Both the position numbers and the translations under genes were made by a program. This document shows, one piece after another, positions 1 through 7,745 of a stretch of 19,121 nucleotides of DNA (the stretch's first letter is position 1; each line of letters starts with the position of its first letter). Under the pieces are notes generated by a model. That model searched no databases, was not told the DNA's origin, and saw only the letters and a program-made list of their open reading frames with translations. The stretch is from Pseudomonadota bacterium. Lineage in GTDB: Bacteria > Pseudomonadota > Gammaproteobacteria > CAMYNG01. The stretch is from the NCBI GenBank assembly GCA_020347585.1, contig CP070733.1, positions 2,180,107-2,199,227 on the forward strand. The letters are read 5' to 3'.

Positions 1-111
1 CACTGCAAGGGTTGCATGGTGTGCGTGGCGCAGTGTCCGCCTCACGCCATAGAAGCGGTGCCCGAACACATCGCAGCGCAGAGTGTGCCGGGCGAGGAGG
101 TCACCATATGA
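1..111 (+). CDS. 4Fe-4S ferredoxin (delta) subunit of 2-oxoacid:ferredoxin oxidoreductase, C-terminal fragment
   Basis: Reading frame 1 is open from the first base to a TGA at 109-111, giving the last 36 residues of a protein that begins upstream of the window. The fragment carries one complete 4Fe-4S binding motif, CxxCxxCxxxCP, with cysteines at fragment residues 2, 5, 8 and 12. In the four-subunit form of pyruvate/2-oxoacid:ferredoxin oxidoreductases, the small delta subunit holds two such clusters and passes electrons from the TPP-bearing beta subunit to external ferredoxin. Its stop overlaps the alpha-subunit start (ATGA, 108-111), so the two are translationally coupled. The gene order delta-alpha-beta is the usual one and predicts a gamma subunit just upstream. 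The role is inferred from the motif plus context; the N-terminal half is not visible. Confidence 0.85.
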   Translation, partial: HCKGCMVCVAQCPPHAIEAVPEHIAAQSVPGEEVTI

Positions 112-1364
112 CGAGGCGGCTGCTGACCGGCAACGGTGCGGCCGCGTGGGGTGCGCGGCTGGCGCGGGCTGATTATATCCCTGCGTTTCCCATTACACCG
201 CAAACCGAGATTATTGAATCGCTGGGGCAATGGATTGACACCGGTGCCATGCCCGGACGCATGGTGACGTTCGAATCGGAACATTCAATGATCACCGCGG
301 CGGGCAGTGCCGCGGCGACCGGCGTGCGGGTATTCAGCGCCACCTCGAGTCAGGGCCTGCTGTATGGCATGGAAATGCTTTACACGGTTGCCGGCTGGCG
401 CGCGCCGTTTGTGCTGGTCAACGTGTCGCGCGGACTGGCATCGCCGATTACCTTGGAGCCCGATCACAACGATGTCCTTGCCGCGCGCGATTGCGGTTTT
501 CTGCAGATCCACTGCGCGACCTGCCAGGAGGTGCTCGATAGTATTCTGATCGCGTATCGTCTGGCTGAAGATCCGCAGGTCCGCCTGCCCGTGATCGTCA
601 ATCTTGATGGATTTTACCTCTCCTTCACGCGCGAGCCGGTGGAACTTCCGGATGTACAGGCCTGCGCGAACTACGTTGGCAGCTACGACGCGGAAAACGT
701 TCGCTTTCGCGCCAGTGCGCCCGAAAGCCAGGCGGTGGCGGTATTGGGTGGGGGCCCCTATTCGTATTTCCGCTACGAGACGCAATTGGCCGCGATGAAC
801 GGCCTTGCCGTCTACGATGAGGTTGCTGACGGATTTGCGCAGGTGTTCGGGCGCCTACATGGCGCCGTTGAGGCGTACCGCAGTGAGGATGCCGAGTATG
901 TATTTGTCATGATGGGTTCGTTTGCCACCAAGGCAAAGGAGGCAGTCGATCAGTTGCGCAACGCGGGATGGCGCATCGGTTTGCTGCGCCCGCGCCTGGT
1001 GCGGCCGTTTCCCGCGGCACGCTGGAGCGAACTGCTCGCTGGCAAGCGTGGTGCGGCGATCATTGATCAGAACCTATCGTTCGGCATGGGTGGGGTATTG
1101 CATACCGAGATTGCCTCGGCGCTGTATGGCATGAACGCGGTACAACCGGTGCTCGCGAGTTTCGTCGGTGGCCTCGGTGGGCGCGACATTTCGCCCCAGG
1201 AATTCTTTGAGATGGCCGGGGTGATACGCGATGCAGCGCAGCGCGGTGAGAGCCCGCCGCCGCGCCTGCTTTATACCGAGGACGAACTGCGCGAAGTGCG
1301 AAAGTTGCAGGCCGTGGCGCAGGTGGAGCGCGAGGAGCTGGCGAAAAATGAACCAAAAGGATGA
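108..1364 (+). CDS. porA: 2-oxoacid:ferredoxin oxidoreductase, alpha subunit (PorA/VorB type)
   Basis: A 418-residue protein close to the usual length of alpha subunits. It oxidatively decarboxylates a 2-oxoacid to an acyl-CoA with ferredoxin as acceptor (or runs in reverse with low-potential ferredoxin), in the cytoplasm together with the beta, gamma and delta subunits. The N-terminal stretch with GNGAAAWGARLA and PAFPITPQTEI (about residues 9-40) is the family signature of the pyrimidine-binding domain, followed by FESEHSMI and the ATSSQGL segment typical of PorA. I chose ATG 108 because it overlaps the delta stop and is preceded by GAGGAGG (94-100); the open frame extends to an ATG at 12, but that would overlap the ferredoxin fragment and adds non-family sequence. 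The substrate (pyruvate, 2-oxoisovalerate or an aryl-pyruvate) cannot be read from the sequence. Confidence 0.92.
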   Translation: MTRRLLTGNGAAAWGARLARADYIPAFPITPQTEIIESLGQWIDTGAMPGRMVTFESEHSMITAAGSAAATGVRVFSATSSQGLLYGMEMLYTVAGWRAPFVLVNVSRGLASPITLEPDHNDVLAARDCGFLQIHCATCQEVLDSILIAYRLAEDPQVRLPVIVNLDGFYLSFTREPVELPDVQACANYVGSYDAENVRFRASAPESQAVAVLGGGPYSYFRYETQLAAMNGLAVYDEVADGFAQVFGRLHGAVEAYRSEDAEYVFVMMGSFATKAKEAVDQLRNAGWRIGLLRPRLVRPFPAARWSELLAGKRGAAIIDQNLSFGMGGVLHTEIASALYGMNAVQPVLASFVGGLGGRDISPQEFFEMAGVIRDAAQRGESPPPRLLYTEDELREVRKLQAVAQVEREELAKNEPKG

Positions 1365-1413
1365 GCTGTGTTTAACTACCGGGAGCACGGGATACAGGGA
1401 GTTTAAGATGTGA

Positions 1414-1476
1414 GCCATAGAGGCACAAAGAACGTAGACGAGACCAAAATCTTTTCGGTCTGTGTGCTCTGTGGTT
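1414..1476. repeat. Imperfect inverted repeat between the alpha and beta genes
   Basis: Left arm 1414-1431 (gccatagaggcacaaaga) and right arm 1459-1476 (tctgtgtgctctgtggtt) are imperfect reverse complements of one another. They resemble the core CCACAGAGGCACAGAGA that I recall as a dispersed intergenic repeat in proteobacterial genomes. It lies inside a 126-bp gap in an otherwise tightly packed operon. The transcript could form a stem-loop here. It could be a degenerate mobile repeat or a processing or attenuation structure; the sequence alone cannot separate these. Confidence 0.4.
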
Positions 1477-1490
1477 AGCAAGGTGATCGA

Positions 1491-2411
1491 ATGACCGAAT
1501 CACAAATCAGATTCCGTCGTATGAAGGATCTGCCATCGACCCATCTTTTGGGTACGGGCACTCCCATGTGCGCCGGATGCGGCGGTCTCGAGGCCTTGCA
1601 CGAGATCTACGATATCCTTGGCGAGAAGACCGTGTTTGTAAATGCGGCCGGTTGCATGACGCTGTTGTCGGTATATCCGTTCACGCCGGTTCGCGGTTCC
1701 TGGCTGTATACCGCCATGGCCTCGGCGCCGGCTGGCGCGCAGGGTATTCGCGATGCCCTCGACATACTTCTGGAAAGAAAAGCCATCACGGCGGAAGAAG
1801 ATCTCGAGGTAGTGGTTCTTACTGGCGACGGCGCCGCCTATGGCATGGGGCTGTCGGCGACCTCGGGTGCCATGGAGCGCAACCTTGACTTTGTTTACAT
1901 CTGCTACGACAACGAAGGTTACGGCAACACTGGACAGCAGTACTCGGGCGCAACCCCCCACGGAGCGCGCACTGCAACCAGCCTTGGCTCCCATGGCTTT
2001 GGTGGTTACAAGAAAGACCTGTTCTCTATCTGGGCGGCACACAGGCCCGCCTACGTGGCCACGGTGATCGGTGCCGAGCCGCTGGATCTTGCGCGCAAGA
2101 TTGAAAAGGCGCGCACGCTGCACGGTCCGCGCATGATCATCGCGCTGGCGCCGTGCCCCACCGGCTGGGACTATGACCCGAAGGAGTCGGTCGAGATCGG
2201 CAAGCTGGCGGTGAAAACCGGCGTCTGGCCGCTCCGGGAGTACATCGACGGCAAGGTGGTGCACACCAAAATGCCGCACCCGCGTATTCCTGTCGAGGAG
2301 TACCTGATGCGCCAGGGGCGCTTCCGTCACTTGTTCGAGCCGCAGCGCGACCAGCAACTGCTGGGGGAGATACAGCAGCGTGTCGATGCCTATTGGTCCG
2401 GCATTGAGTAG
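1491..2411 (+). CDS. porB: 2-oxoacid:ferredoxin oxidoreductase, beta (TPP-binding) subunit
   Basis: A 306-residue beta subunit that carries thiamine pyrophosphate and the cluster next to it. The N-terminus has PMCAGCGG (Cys27, Cys30), with a further cysteine in NAAGC near residue 55 and one in APCPTGW near 220; this is the cysteine set that binds the proximal 4Fe-4S cluster in PorB proteins. The TPP/Mg motif is TGDGAAYGMG (about residues 110-119) followed by the YDNEGYGNTG stretch. The start is ATG 1491, with AAGGTGA a few bases upstream (about 1480-1486). It follows the alpha gene after 126 bp and precedes the acyl-CoA synthetase by 27 bp, so all are probably one operon. Like the alpha subunit, its substrate specificity is unresolved; database names for close relatives often say 3-methyl-2-oxobutanoate dehydrogenase. 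Confidence 0.93.
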   Translation: MTESQIRFRRMKDLPSTHLLGTGTPMCAGCGGLEALHEIYDILGEKTVFVNAAGCMTLLSVYPFTPVRGSWLYTAMASAPAGAQGIRDALDILLERKAITAEEDLEVVVLTGDGAAYGMGLSATSGAMERNLDFVYICYDNEGYGNTGQQYSGATPHGARTATSLGSHGFGGYKKDLFSIWAAHRPAYVATVIGAEPLDLARKIEKARTLHGPRMIIALAPCPTGWDYDPKESVEIGKLAVKTGVWPLREYIDGKVVHTKMPHPRIPVEEYLMRQGRFRHLFEPQRDQQLLGEIQQRVDAYWSGIE

Positions 2412-2438
2412 GGCGGCGGCGCAGCGAGGCATGGCGCG

Positions 2439-4148
2439 ATGACCCGCAACACCCTCAGCTACTTTCACCGCGGCGGCGACGAACCCCTTTCGGGGCTGAC
2501 CATTCCCGCCCATTTTGCGCAGGTGGTGGCGCGTGTTGCCGCGGCTGATGCGGTCGTTTGCCGCCCACAGGCGCGTTGCCTCAGCTATCGCGAGCTGGCG
2601 CAGCGGATCGATGAACTCGCGCGCGGCCTGGTCGGCATCGGCTTTGGCAAGGGCGATCGCATCGGCGTGTGGTCGACCAACAATGTTGAGTGGCTGCTTC
2701 TGCAAATGGCTACCGCACGTATCGGCGCCATACTTGTCAACATCAACCCCGCCTACCGGACACAGGAACTCGCCTTCGCCTTGCAGCGCTCAGAGGTGCA
2801 GGGTTTGTTCACTATCCCCGCGTGTCGCAGCAGTGATTACGTGGCGATGCTGCTAGAGCTATTTCCGGAACTCGCGCAGCACGCCGCCAGCGAGATCCAA
2901 AGCGAGCAGTTTCCGCATCTGCGCCGCGTCGTGGTGTACGACCCCGCACAGCCCGAGCGCACTTCGCGTCCCCATACAGGGTTCATGACCTGGCCGGAGG
3001 TGCTGGCGGCGGGGCAGGGTGTCAGTGCCTCGCACCTTGACGATCTGACCGAGGCCCTGGACTGCGACGAGCCCATCAATATCCAGTACACCTCGGGCAC
3101 CACGGGGTTTCCGAAGGCCGTGGTACTTACCCATCACAATATTCTTAACAATGCGTGGTTTACCGTGCGTGCCATGCACTTTGGTGGGCAAGACAGGCTA
3201 TGCGTGCCGGTGCCATTCTATCACTGCTTCGGCATGGTGCTGGCAAACCTGTTGTGCCTGTCCAGCGGCGCGTGCATTGTTATCCCCTCGGAGCATTTCG
3301 ATGCGCTGGCCGTACTCGAGGCGATAGACCATGAACGCTGTACGGCGGTGCACGGGGTGCCCACCATGTTCATCGCAATGCTCGAGCATCCGCAGTTCAG
3401 CGAGTTCGACCTATCATCACTACGCACCGGCATCATGGCCGGTGCACCGTGTCCGCCACTGCTGATGCAACGCGTCATGGAGGATATGCACTGCCGCGAG
3501 ATCCTCATCGGCTACGGTGAAACCGAGGCATCGCCGCTAACACACCTGACCACGCGCGACGATACCCTGAAGCGCCGCGTACAAACTGTAGGCAGGAACC
3601 TGCCGCACCAGGAAGTGAAAGTGGTCAGTGTTGAAAGCGGGGCGACGCTACCGCTTGGTGCGACCGGCGAGGTGTGCTTCCGGGGCTACCACATCATGCG
3701 CGGCTACTATGGCGACGCGGAGGCCACGCGCCGGGCGATCGACGAAAGCGGCTGGTTGCACTCGGGTGACCTTGGTGCCATAGATGCCGATGGCTACCTG
3801 CAGATCACCGGTCGGCTCAAGGAATTGATTATTCGCGGCGGCGAGAACATCTACCCGCGCGAGATCGAGGACTACATATTCACCCATCCCGCGGTTGCTG
3901 GCGTGGCGGTGTTTGGCGTGCCAGATGACTACTACGGCGAGCAGGTGATGTCATGGATTCAGTTACACGATGGTGCGCAGGCGAGCGAGGAGGATATCCG
4001 GCAGTTCTGCGAGGGAAAAATCGCCCACTTCAAGATCCCGAAGTACATCTGGTTCGTCGACGAGTTTCCCATGACTGTCACCGGCAAGCTGCAGAAATTC
4101 CGCATGCGCGAGATGGCGATAGAGAAACTCGCCGCCACCGGACAGTAA
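2439..4148 (+). CDS. AMP-forming acyl-CoA synthetase (fatty-acid:CoA ligase family)
   Basis: A 569-residue member of the ANL superfamily, which activates a carboxylic acid to an acyl-AMP and then to an acyl-CoA. The nucleotide-binding loop YTSGTTGFPKA is near residues 217-227, the A5 motif GYGETEASP near 357, SGDLG (A7) near 442, GRLKELIIRGGENIYPREIE (A8 hinge) near 458-477, and PMTVTGKLQKF (A10) with the catalytic lysine near 549. Length and motifs match medium/long-chain acyl-CoA synthetases of the ACSF2/FadD-like group rather than acetyl-CoA synthetase (about 650 residues). It starts 27 bp after the beta-subunit stop, so it is probably cotranscribed. Co-occurrence with the oxidoreductase suggests that the acyl-CoA it makes or consumes links to the 2-oxoacid step; this is inference. 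Confidence 0.9.
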   Translation: MTRNTLSYFHRGGDEPLSGLTIPAHFAQVVARVAAADAVVCRPQARCLSYRELAQRIDELARGLVGIGFGKGDRIGVWSTNNVEWLLLQMATARIGAILVNINPAYRTQELAFALQRSEVQGLFTIPACRSSDYVAMLLELFPELAQHAASEIQSEQFPHLRRVVVYDPAQPERTSRPHTGFMTWPEVLAAGQGVSASHLDDLTEALDCDEPINIQYTSGTTGFPKAVVLTHHNILNNAWFTVRAMHFGGQDRLCVPVPFYHCFGMVLANLLCLSSGACIVIPSEHFDALAVLEAIDHERCTAVHGVPTMFIAMLEHPQFSEFDLSSLRTGIMAGAPCPPLLMQRVMEDMHCREILIGYGETEASPLTHLTTRDDTLKRRVQTVGRNLPHQEVKVVSVESGATLPLGATGEVCFRGYHIMRGYYGDAEATRRAIDESGWLHSGDLGAIDADGYLQITGRLKELIIRGGENIYPREIEDYIFTHPAVAGVAVFGVPDDYYGEQVMSWIQLHDGAQASEEDIRQFCEGKIAHFKIPKYIWFVDEFPMTVTGKLQKFRMREMAIEKLAATGQ

Positions 4149-4154
4149 CCCGGC

Positions 4155-4430
4155 TCACTGTGGGGGCGGCGCGGGCGAGTAACTTTGCTGTACCTCGGGC
4201 AGGGTTTCCACGACGGGTGGCGTCTTCTGGTACATCACCTTGAAGCGGTTTACACGCCCCGCATCGGTGTGCATGCCTTGCACGAAGGACGGGCGTACTG
4301 CCTGGTACAGCACGGGTGCCGTTGTGACAGCGACCTCATCAGTGTCGCTGCTGCAGGCATACAGTACCGCCAGCGCACCCAGCACTCCCGCGCACGCCGG
4401 CGAGCGGAATAGGAATCGCGTCATGCTCAT
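4155..4430 (-). CDS. Small predicted lipoprotein, unknown function
   Basis: A 91-residue protein on the minus strand. It begins with MSMTRFLFR and a hydrophobic stretch ending in LAVLYAC, a plausible lipobox (the -1 Ala, +1 Cys pattern), so it is probably exported and lipidated, then anchored to a membrane. The mature part is about 65 residues with a proline-rich C-terminal tail (SPAPPPQ) and no domain I recognise. I chose ATG 4430 because GGAGGAG lies 6-7 bases upstream; the open frame runs on to 4628 but has no signal-peptide logic. It is convergent with the acyl-CoA synthetase, with only 6 bases between the stops. It has no obvious operon partner. Confidence 0.7.
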   Translation of the reverse strand: MSMTRFLFRSPACAGVLGALAVLYACSSDTDEVAVTTAPVLYQAVRPSFVQGMHTDAGRVNRFKVMYQKTPPVVETLPEVQQSYSPAPPPQ

Positions 4431-4769
4431 GATTGCTCCTCCGAACAGGACGCATGGAACAGGGGTGGCTATCCTTGGCCAGATTTGCAGTCTACGATTC
4501 CGGTGAACAACAGCAAGTGGCAACACCGCATGCGTGTGTCGCATCGCTGCCATGCTCCGTTGGTGCGGCGATACACCGTTGCAGCATTCAATGTAGGTCG
4601 CCGCATCCCGGCGTCCATGCAAAATCATTTCACGGCGCGACGCGCCGCTACTTATACCTAAGGCTTGGATCTAGAGGCGCGAAAAGTAAATTCGTACTGG
4701 TACCCGTGTGGCGGACACAGTGTTCGCGAGGAGGCGTGACGCCCGCGCTCGAGAAGAATGGTTGACGCA

Positions 4770-4890
4770 AATAAAGAGGCGACCCAGGGGGTGGGTCGCC
4801 AAATTAACCTGTCACCGGCTAAGGTAAGTTGGGCGGGTGAGGAACGACCATGTGCGCCGGTAGCAGGGTTTAACGCAAACGCCTCTGATG
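4770..4890 (-). ncRNA. Candidate small RNA (unnamed)
   Basis: Three signals line up on the minus strand. A sigma70-like promoter, TTGCCG (4916-4921) - 16 bp - TATACC (4894-4899), predicts a start near 4887. The transcript then contains a long imperfect stem whose arms are AACCCTGCTACCGGC and GCCGGTGACAGGTT, enclosing a C-rich loop with CCTCACCCGCCC that could pair with ribosome binding sites. It ends in the 9-bp terminator hairpin with a U-rich tail at 4778-4800. Predicted length is about 115 nt. It matches no RNA family that I recognise (not 6S, 4.5S, tmRNA, RNase P or a c-di-GMP riboswitch). Everything here is inference from primary sequence. Confidence 0.3.
4778..4800 (-). terminator. Intrinsic terminator-like hairpin read on the minus strand
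   Basis: A perfect 9-bp inverted repeat, GGCGACCCA / TGGGTCGCC, with a 5-base loop. Read on the minus strand it is followed directly by TCTTTATTTG, a U-rich tail. On the plus strand the following bases (AAATTAACC) are not U-rich, so minus is preferred. No protein gene on the minus strand ends just upstream of it, which is why a small RNA is proposed. Confidence 0.5.
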
Positions 4891-5100
4891 GGAGGTATAT
4901 CGATAATATATAAATCGGCAATGGTGTAAATTGGTATTTATACCTATACAAAGGCGCCTGTTTTCGGCGCGGCATTGGCACACCTGGCAGATTTCCGCGG
5001 AATTTTCGGCCACGTCGGCGGCTGGTCTTTTTCCGAGGGCGCAACCGGGTATACTGAAAGGCACGGACGACAACCTGCGGGCGATTTGCCAGTTTGCGCC

Positions 5101-7122
5101 ATGTCTCCTGTCTTCATCAATGTTTTGTTGGTCATCTCCCGACGCGCCAAGCCGGGCAGGCTGCGTAGCGCACTTCCATGCATTGATGGCGATAGTTTTC
5201 GCACGACACAGGTAGGAGATCTGGACGAGGCGAGTGCCTTGCTGCGTTCAGAGGTCTTTCAGGTGGTGCTCATCCAGTTCCCGCGCATCGACGCATCGGA
5301 GCTGGACGCCCTGATGGAATTCACGGCGGCACATCCAGCGCTGCCGGTGGTGGTGACCGGCGACGCGGATGACAGCGATCTGGCGCTCAAGGTGGTCCAG
5401 CATGGCGCGCAGGACTATTTCGCCCACAAGCACATGGACAGCCGCGCCCTGGCGCGCGTGTTGCGCTATGCCATCGAGCGCAAGCGCACCGACGCCGCCC
5501 TGCGTGCCAGTGAGGCGCGCGTTGGCCTGCTGCTGGATTCGGTCGGCGAGGGTATGTTCGGTGTCGACCTGGACGGCAAATGTACCTTCGTCAACCCCGC
5601 CTGCCTGCGCATGCTCGGCTACGCCTCTAGTATCGACTTGCTTGGCAAATTCATGCACGCCCTCACCCATCACACTAGGGCCGACGGGACCCCCTGTCCC
5701 GAGGAAGAATGCCGGATCTATCGCACCTTCAGGGAAGGCCGCGGATGCCACGTAGACAACGAGATCATGTGGCACGCGGACGGCACCAGTTTTCCTGTGG
5801 AGTATCGCTCTTCGCCGATACTCGTTAGTGGTGTGGTCACCGGGGCTGTGGTGGCATTTTCGGATATCACCGAGCGCAAGGCTGCCGAGGATGCGCTTCG
5901 CCAGGCGCGCGACGAACTCGAACAACGGGTCGTCGAGCGCACCGCGCATCTGGAGCAACTCAATCGCCAGCTCCAGCAGGAGATCCACCAACGCCAACAG
6001 GCCGAGCACACGCTGCGCAGGGAGCGAGATTTCAGTACTGCCATACTGGATACGGTGGGCTCGCTTGTTGTGGTGCTGGATCGCGACGGGCGCATCATCG
6101 GTTTTAACCAGGCCTGCGAGCAGACCACCGGCTATCGCTTCGACGAAATGCAGGGCAGCACAGTGTGGGACCGGCTAATCCTCCCGGAGGAGGCCGAGCC
6201 GGTCAAGAAGGTGTTTCGCACGTTAACCGCCGGACACTATCCCAACAGTCACGAGAACTACTGGGTCACCCGCAGCGGCGAGCGACGGTTGATTTCCTGG
6301 GCCAACACTGTCCTTGTCGATGAGAACGGCGAGGTAGAGCACATCATTGCCACGGGCATCGATGTCACCGACCAGCGGCGCGCTGAGGAAAAGGAGCGCC
6401 AGCGCATGCTCGAACTGGCGCACGTCTCGCGGCTCAGTACCATGGGCGAGATGGCGACCGAGATTGCCCATGAACTGAACCAGCCACTCGGTGCGATTGC
6501 CACCTACAGCGATGCTGGCGCACAGCTGTTGAGTTCGCAGCCGCCGGACTACAACACCGTGTCGACTACCCTGCAGGCGATTGCCCGGCAGGCACGGCGG
6601 GCCGGCGACATCGTGCGCGGCCTGCGGGATTTTGTTGGCAAGGACGAGGGGCGCCCGACGCCGACCGACATCAATGCCCTGGTGCGTGACGTGGTGAACC
6701 TTGCCGGGGTCGCGGTGCGCTCGCGCAGCGTGCGCATCGAGATGTACCTGGCCGACGGATTGCCGCAGTTAACCATAGAGAAGATCCTGGTAGAGCAGGT
6801 AATCTTCAATCTGGTTCACAACGCGGTCGAGGCGATGGAGCAGGTTGAACCCGATCGACGCGTGCTGAACATTGCCACGGCGCACGCAGCAGACAACATG
6901 ATCGAGGTGAGCGTGACGGATTCGGGCCCGGGCTTGCCGCCCGATCAAGGCGAGCGGGTGTTCGAGGCGTTTGTGAGCACCAAGGCGAACGGTATGGGCA
7001 TGGGCCTCACCATCAGCCGCTCTATCGTCGAGGCGCACGGTGGGCGACTGTGGGCGACCCCCAATTCTCCCACCGGGACCTGTTTCAGGTTTACACTGGC
7101 ACCATCAAACGCAAAAAAATAA
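5101..7122 (+). CDS. Sensor histidine kinase, degenerate receiver-PAS-PAS-HisKA-HATPase (FixL-like architecture)
   Basis: A 673-residue cytoplasmic kinase with no membrane segment. In order: a receiver-like domain (about 6-128), PAS 1 (135-258), a coiled coil rich in Gln/Glu (259-310), PAS 2 (311-430), the dimerisation/phosphoacceptor domain with EIAHELNQPLGAI (His457), and the ATPase domain with HNAVEAM (Asn574), DSGPGLP and GMGMGLTISRS. The kinase core is of the FixL/NtrB-like class. The receiver-like domain has Gln59 where the phosphoacceptor Asp should be. I chose ATG 5101 because the domain starts there and a TATACT element lies about 45 bases upstream; the open frame reaches 4975, but the extra 42 residues are not domain-like. 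The ribosome binding site is weak. It is followed after 6 bases by its probable partner regulator. The signal sensed is unknown; I cannot identify a haem ligand. Confidence 0.9.
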   Translation: MSPVFINVLLVISRRAKPGRLRSALPCIDGDSFRTTQVGDLDEASALLRSEVFQVVLIQFPRIDASELDALMEFTAAHPALPVVVTGDADDSDLALKVVQHGAQDYFAHKHMDSRALARVLRYAIERKRTDAALRASEARVGLLLDSVGEGMFGVDLDGKCTFVNPACLRMLGYASSIDLLGKFMHALTHHTRADGTPCPEEECRIYRTFREGRGCHVDNEIMWHADGTSFPVEYRSSPILVSGVVTGAVVAFSDITERKAAEDALRQARDELEQRVVERTAHLEQLNRQLQQEIHQRQQAEHTLRRERDFSTAILDTVGSLVVVLDRDGRIIGFNQACEQTTGYRFDEMQGSTVWDRLILPEEAEPVKKVFRTLTAGHYPNSHENYWVTRSGERRLISWANTVLVDENGEVEHIIATGIDVTDQRRAEEKERQRMLELAHVSRLSTMGEMATEIAHELNQPLGAIATYSDAGAQLLSSQPPDYNTVSTTLQAIARQARRAGDIVRGLRDFVGKDEGRPTPTDINALVRDVVNLAGVAVRSRSVRIEMYLADGLPQLTIEKILVEQVIFNLVHNAVEAMEQVEPDRRVLNIATAHAADNMIEVSVTDSGPGLPPDQGERVFEAFVSTKANGMGMGLTISRSIVEAHGGRLWATPNSPTGTCFRFTLAPSNAKK

Positions 7123-7128
7123 CGACCA

Positions 7129-7731
7129 ATGGCTGAACCGACTGTGCACGTCGTGGATGACGATGAGGCCATCCGTGATTCGATGACGCTCTATCTCAAA
7201 TCGATGGGGCTGAATGCGCGTACCTATGCCTCGGCAGAGGAGTTTTTGGCGGTTCCCGAGCCAGCGCGCCCGTCCTGCCTGGTGGCGGATGTGCGCATGC
7301 CGGGAATGAGCGGCCTTGAACTGCAGAAGCTGTTGCGTGAACGCGGTAGTTCCATGCCGATCATTTTTATCACCGGCCATGGCGATATCGTCATGGCAGT
7401 TGACGCCATGAAGGAGGGTGCCTCGGACTTTCTGGAGAAACCGCTGGACAACAGCCTGCTGCTGGAACGGATCCTGGAGAACCTCGAGAAAGACGCCGAT
7501 ACGCAACAGAAGGAGCATCGACAGTCTGATGCTGGTGAACACCTCGCCCGGCTTACCGCGCGCGAGCGCGAAGTCATGGATCTGCTGGTGGAGGGTAAAC
7601 TCAACAAGGTGATCGCCGCGGAACTGGGTATCAGCGTGCGCACAGTCGAGGCGCACCGCGCCCGGGTGATGGAAAAACTCGGCGCCCGCTCGCTCTCCGA
7701 TATCGTGCGTCTTGCGCTCAGCGCGCGCTGA
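7129..7731 (+). CDS. FixJ/LuxR-type response regulator
   Basis: A 200-residue two-domain regulator. The receiver domain (1-120) has the acidic group DDD at 10-12, the phosphoacceptor Asp54 in LVADVRMPGMSG, the Thr in FITGHGD and Lys104 in FLEKP, so it should be fully phosphorylatable. The C-terminal domain (about 142-197) is a LuxR-type helix-turn-helix with LTAREREVMDLLVEG and ISVRTVEAHRARVMEKL. The domain order, length and the FITGHGD segment are typical of the FixJ family. It starts 6 bases after the kinase stop, so the two form one operon and very likely one phosphorelay. Its targets are not known; a candidate element lies upstream of the DUF6316 gene at 9264-9297. It is convergent with the next gene, with 14 bases between. 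Confidence 0.93.
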   Translation: MAEPTVHVVDDDEAIRDSMTLYLKSMGLNARTYASAEEFLAVPEPARPSCLVADVRMPGMSGLELQKLLRERGSSMPIIFITGHGDIVMAVDAMKEGASDFLEKPLDNSLLLERILENLEKDADTQQKEHRQSDAGEHLARLTAREREVMDLLVEGKLNKVIAAELGISVRTVEAHRARVMEKLGARSLSDIVRLALSAR

Positions 7732-7745
7732 TGCGTACGTTGTGA

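Larger units (their letters stand above)
4431..5100. other. 670-bp gene-free region between lipoprotein and sensor kinase
   Basis: I see no convincing protein-coding gene here. The left part (4431-4760) holds only short out-of-context open frames and a GC palindrome CGGCGCG-A-CGCGCCG at 4633-4647. The right part (4768-4950) contains a terminator-like hairpin, a long imperfect stem, and AT-rich DNA with a GGTAT-TT-ATACC palindrome at 4933-4944. TATACT at 5050-5055, about 45 bases before the sensor-kinase ATG, may be its -10 element, although the matching -35 is poor. Confidence 0.6.

Noticed and set aside
12..107. N-terminal extension of the alpha subunit to an ATG at 12
   Set aside because: It would overlap the ferredoxin fragment, which has a full cluster motif in another frame; ATG 108 has a strong binding site and a coupled stop.
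1500..2705. A 401-residue open frame on the minus strand across the beta-subunit gene
   Set aside because: It is fully antisense to a well-conserved enzyme gene, has no ribosome binding site and no recognisable domain. Long antisense frames are common in GC-rich DNA.
4658..5044. Basic 128-residue open frame on the minus strand in the gap before the kinase gene
   Set aside because: No ribosome binding site or domain, and it runs through the terminator-like hairpin. The small-RNA reading explains the signals better.
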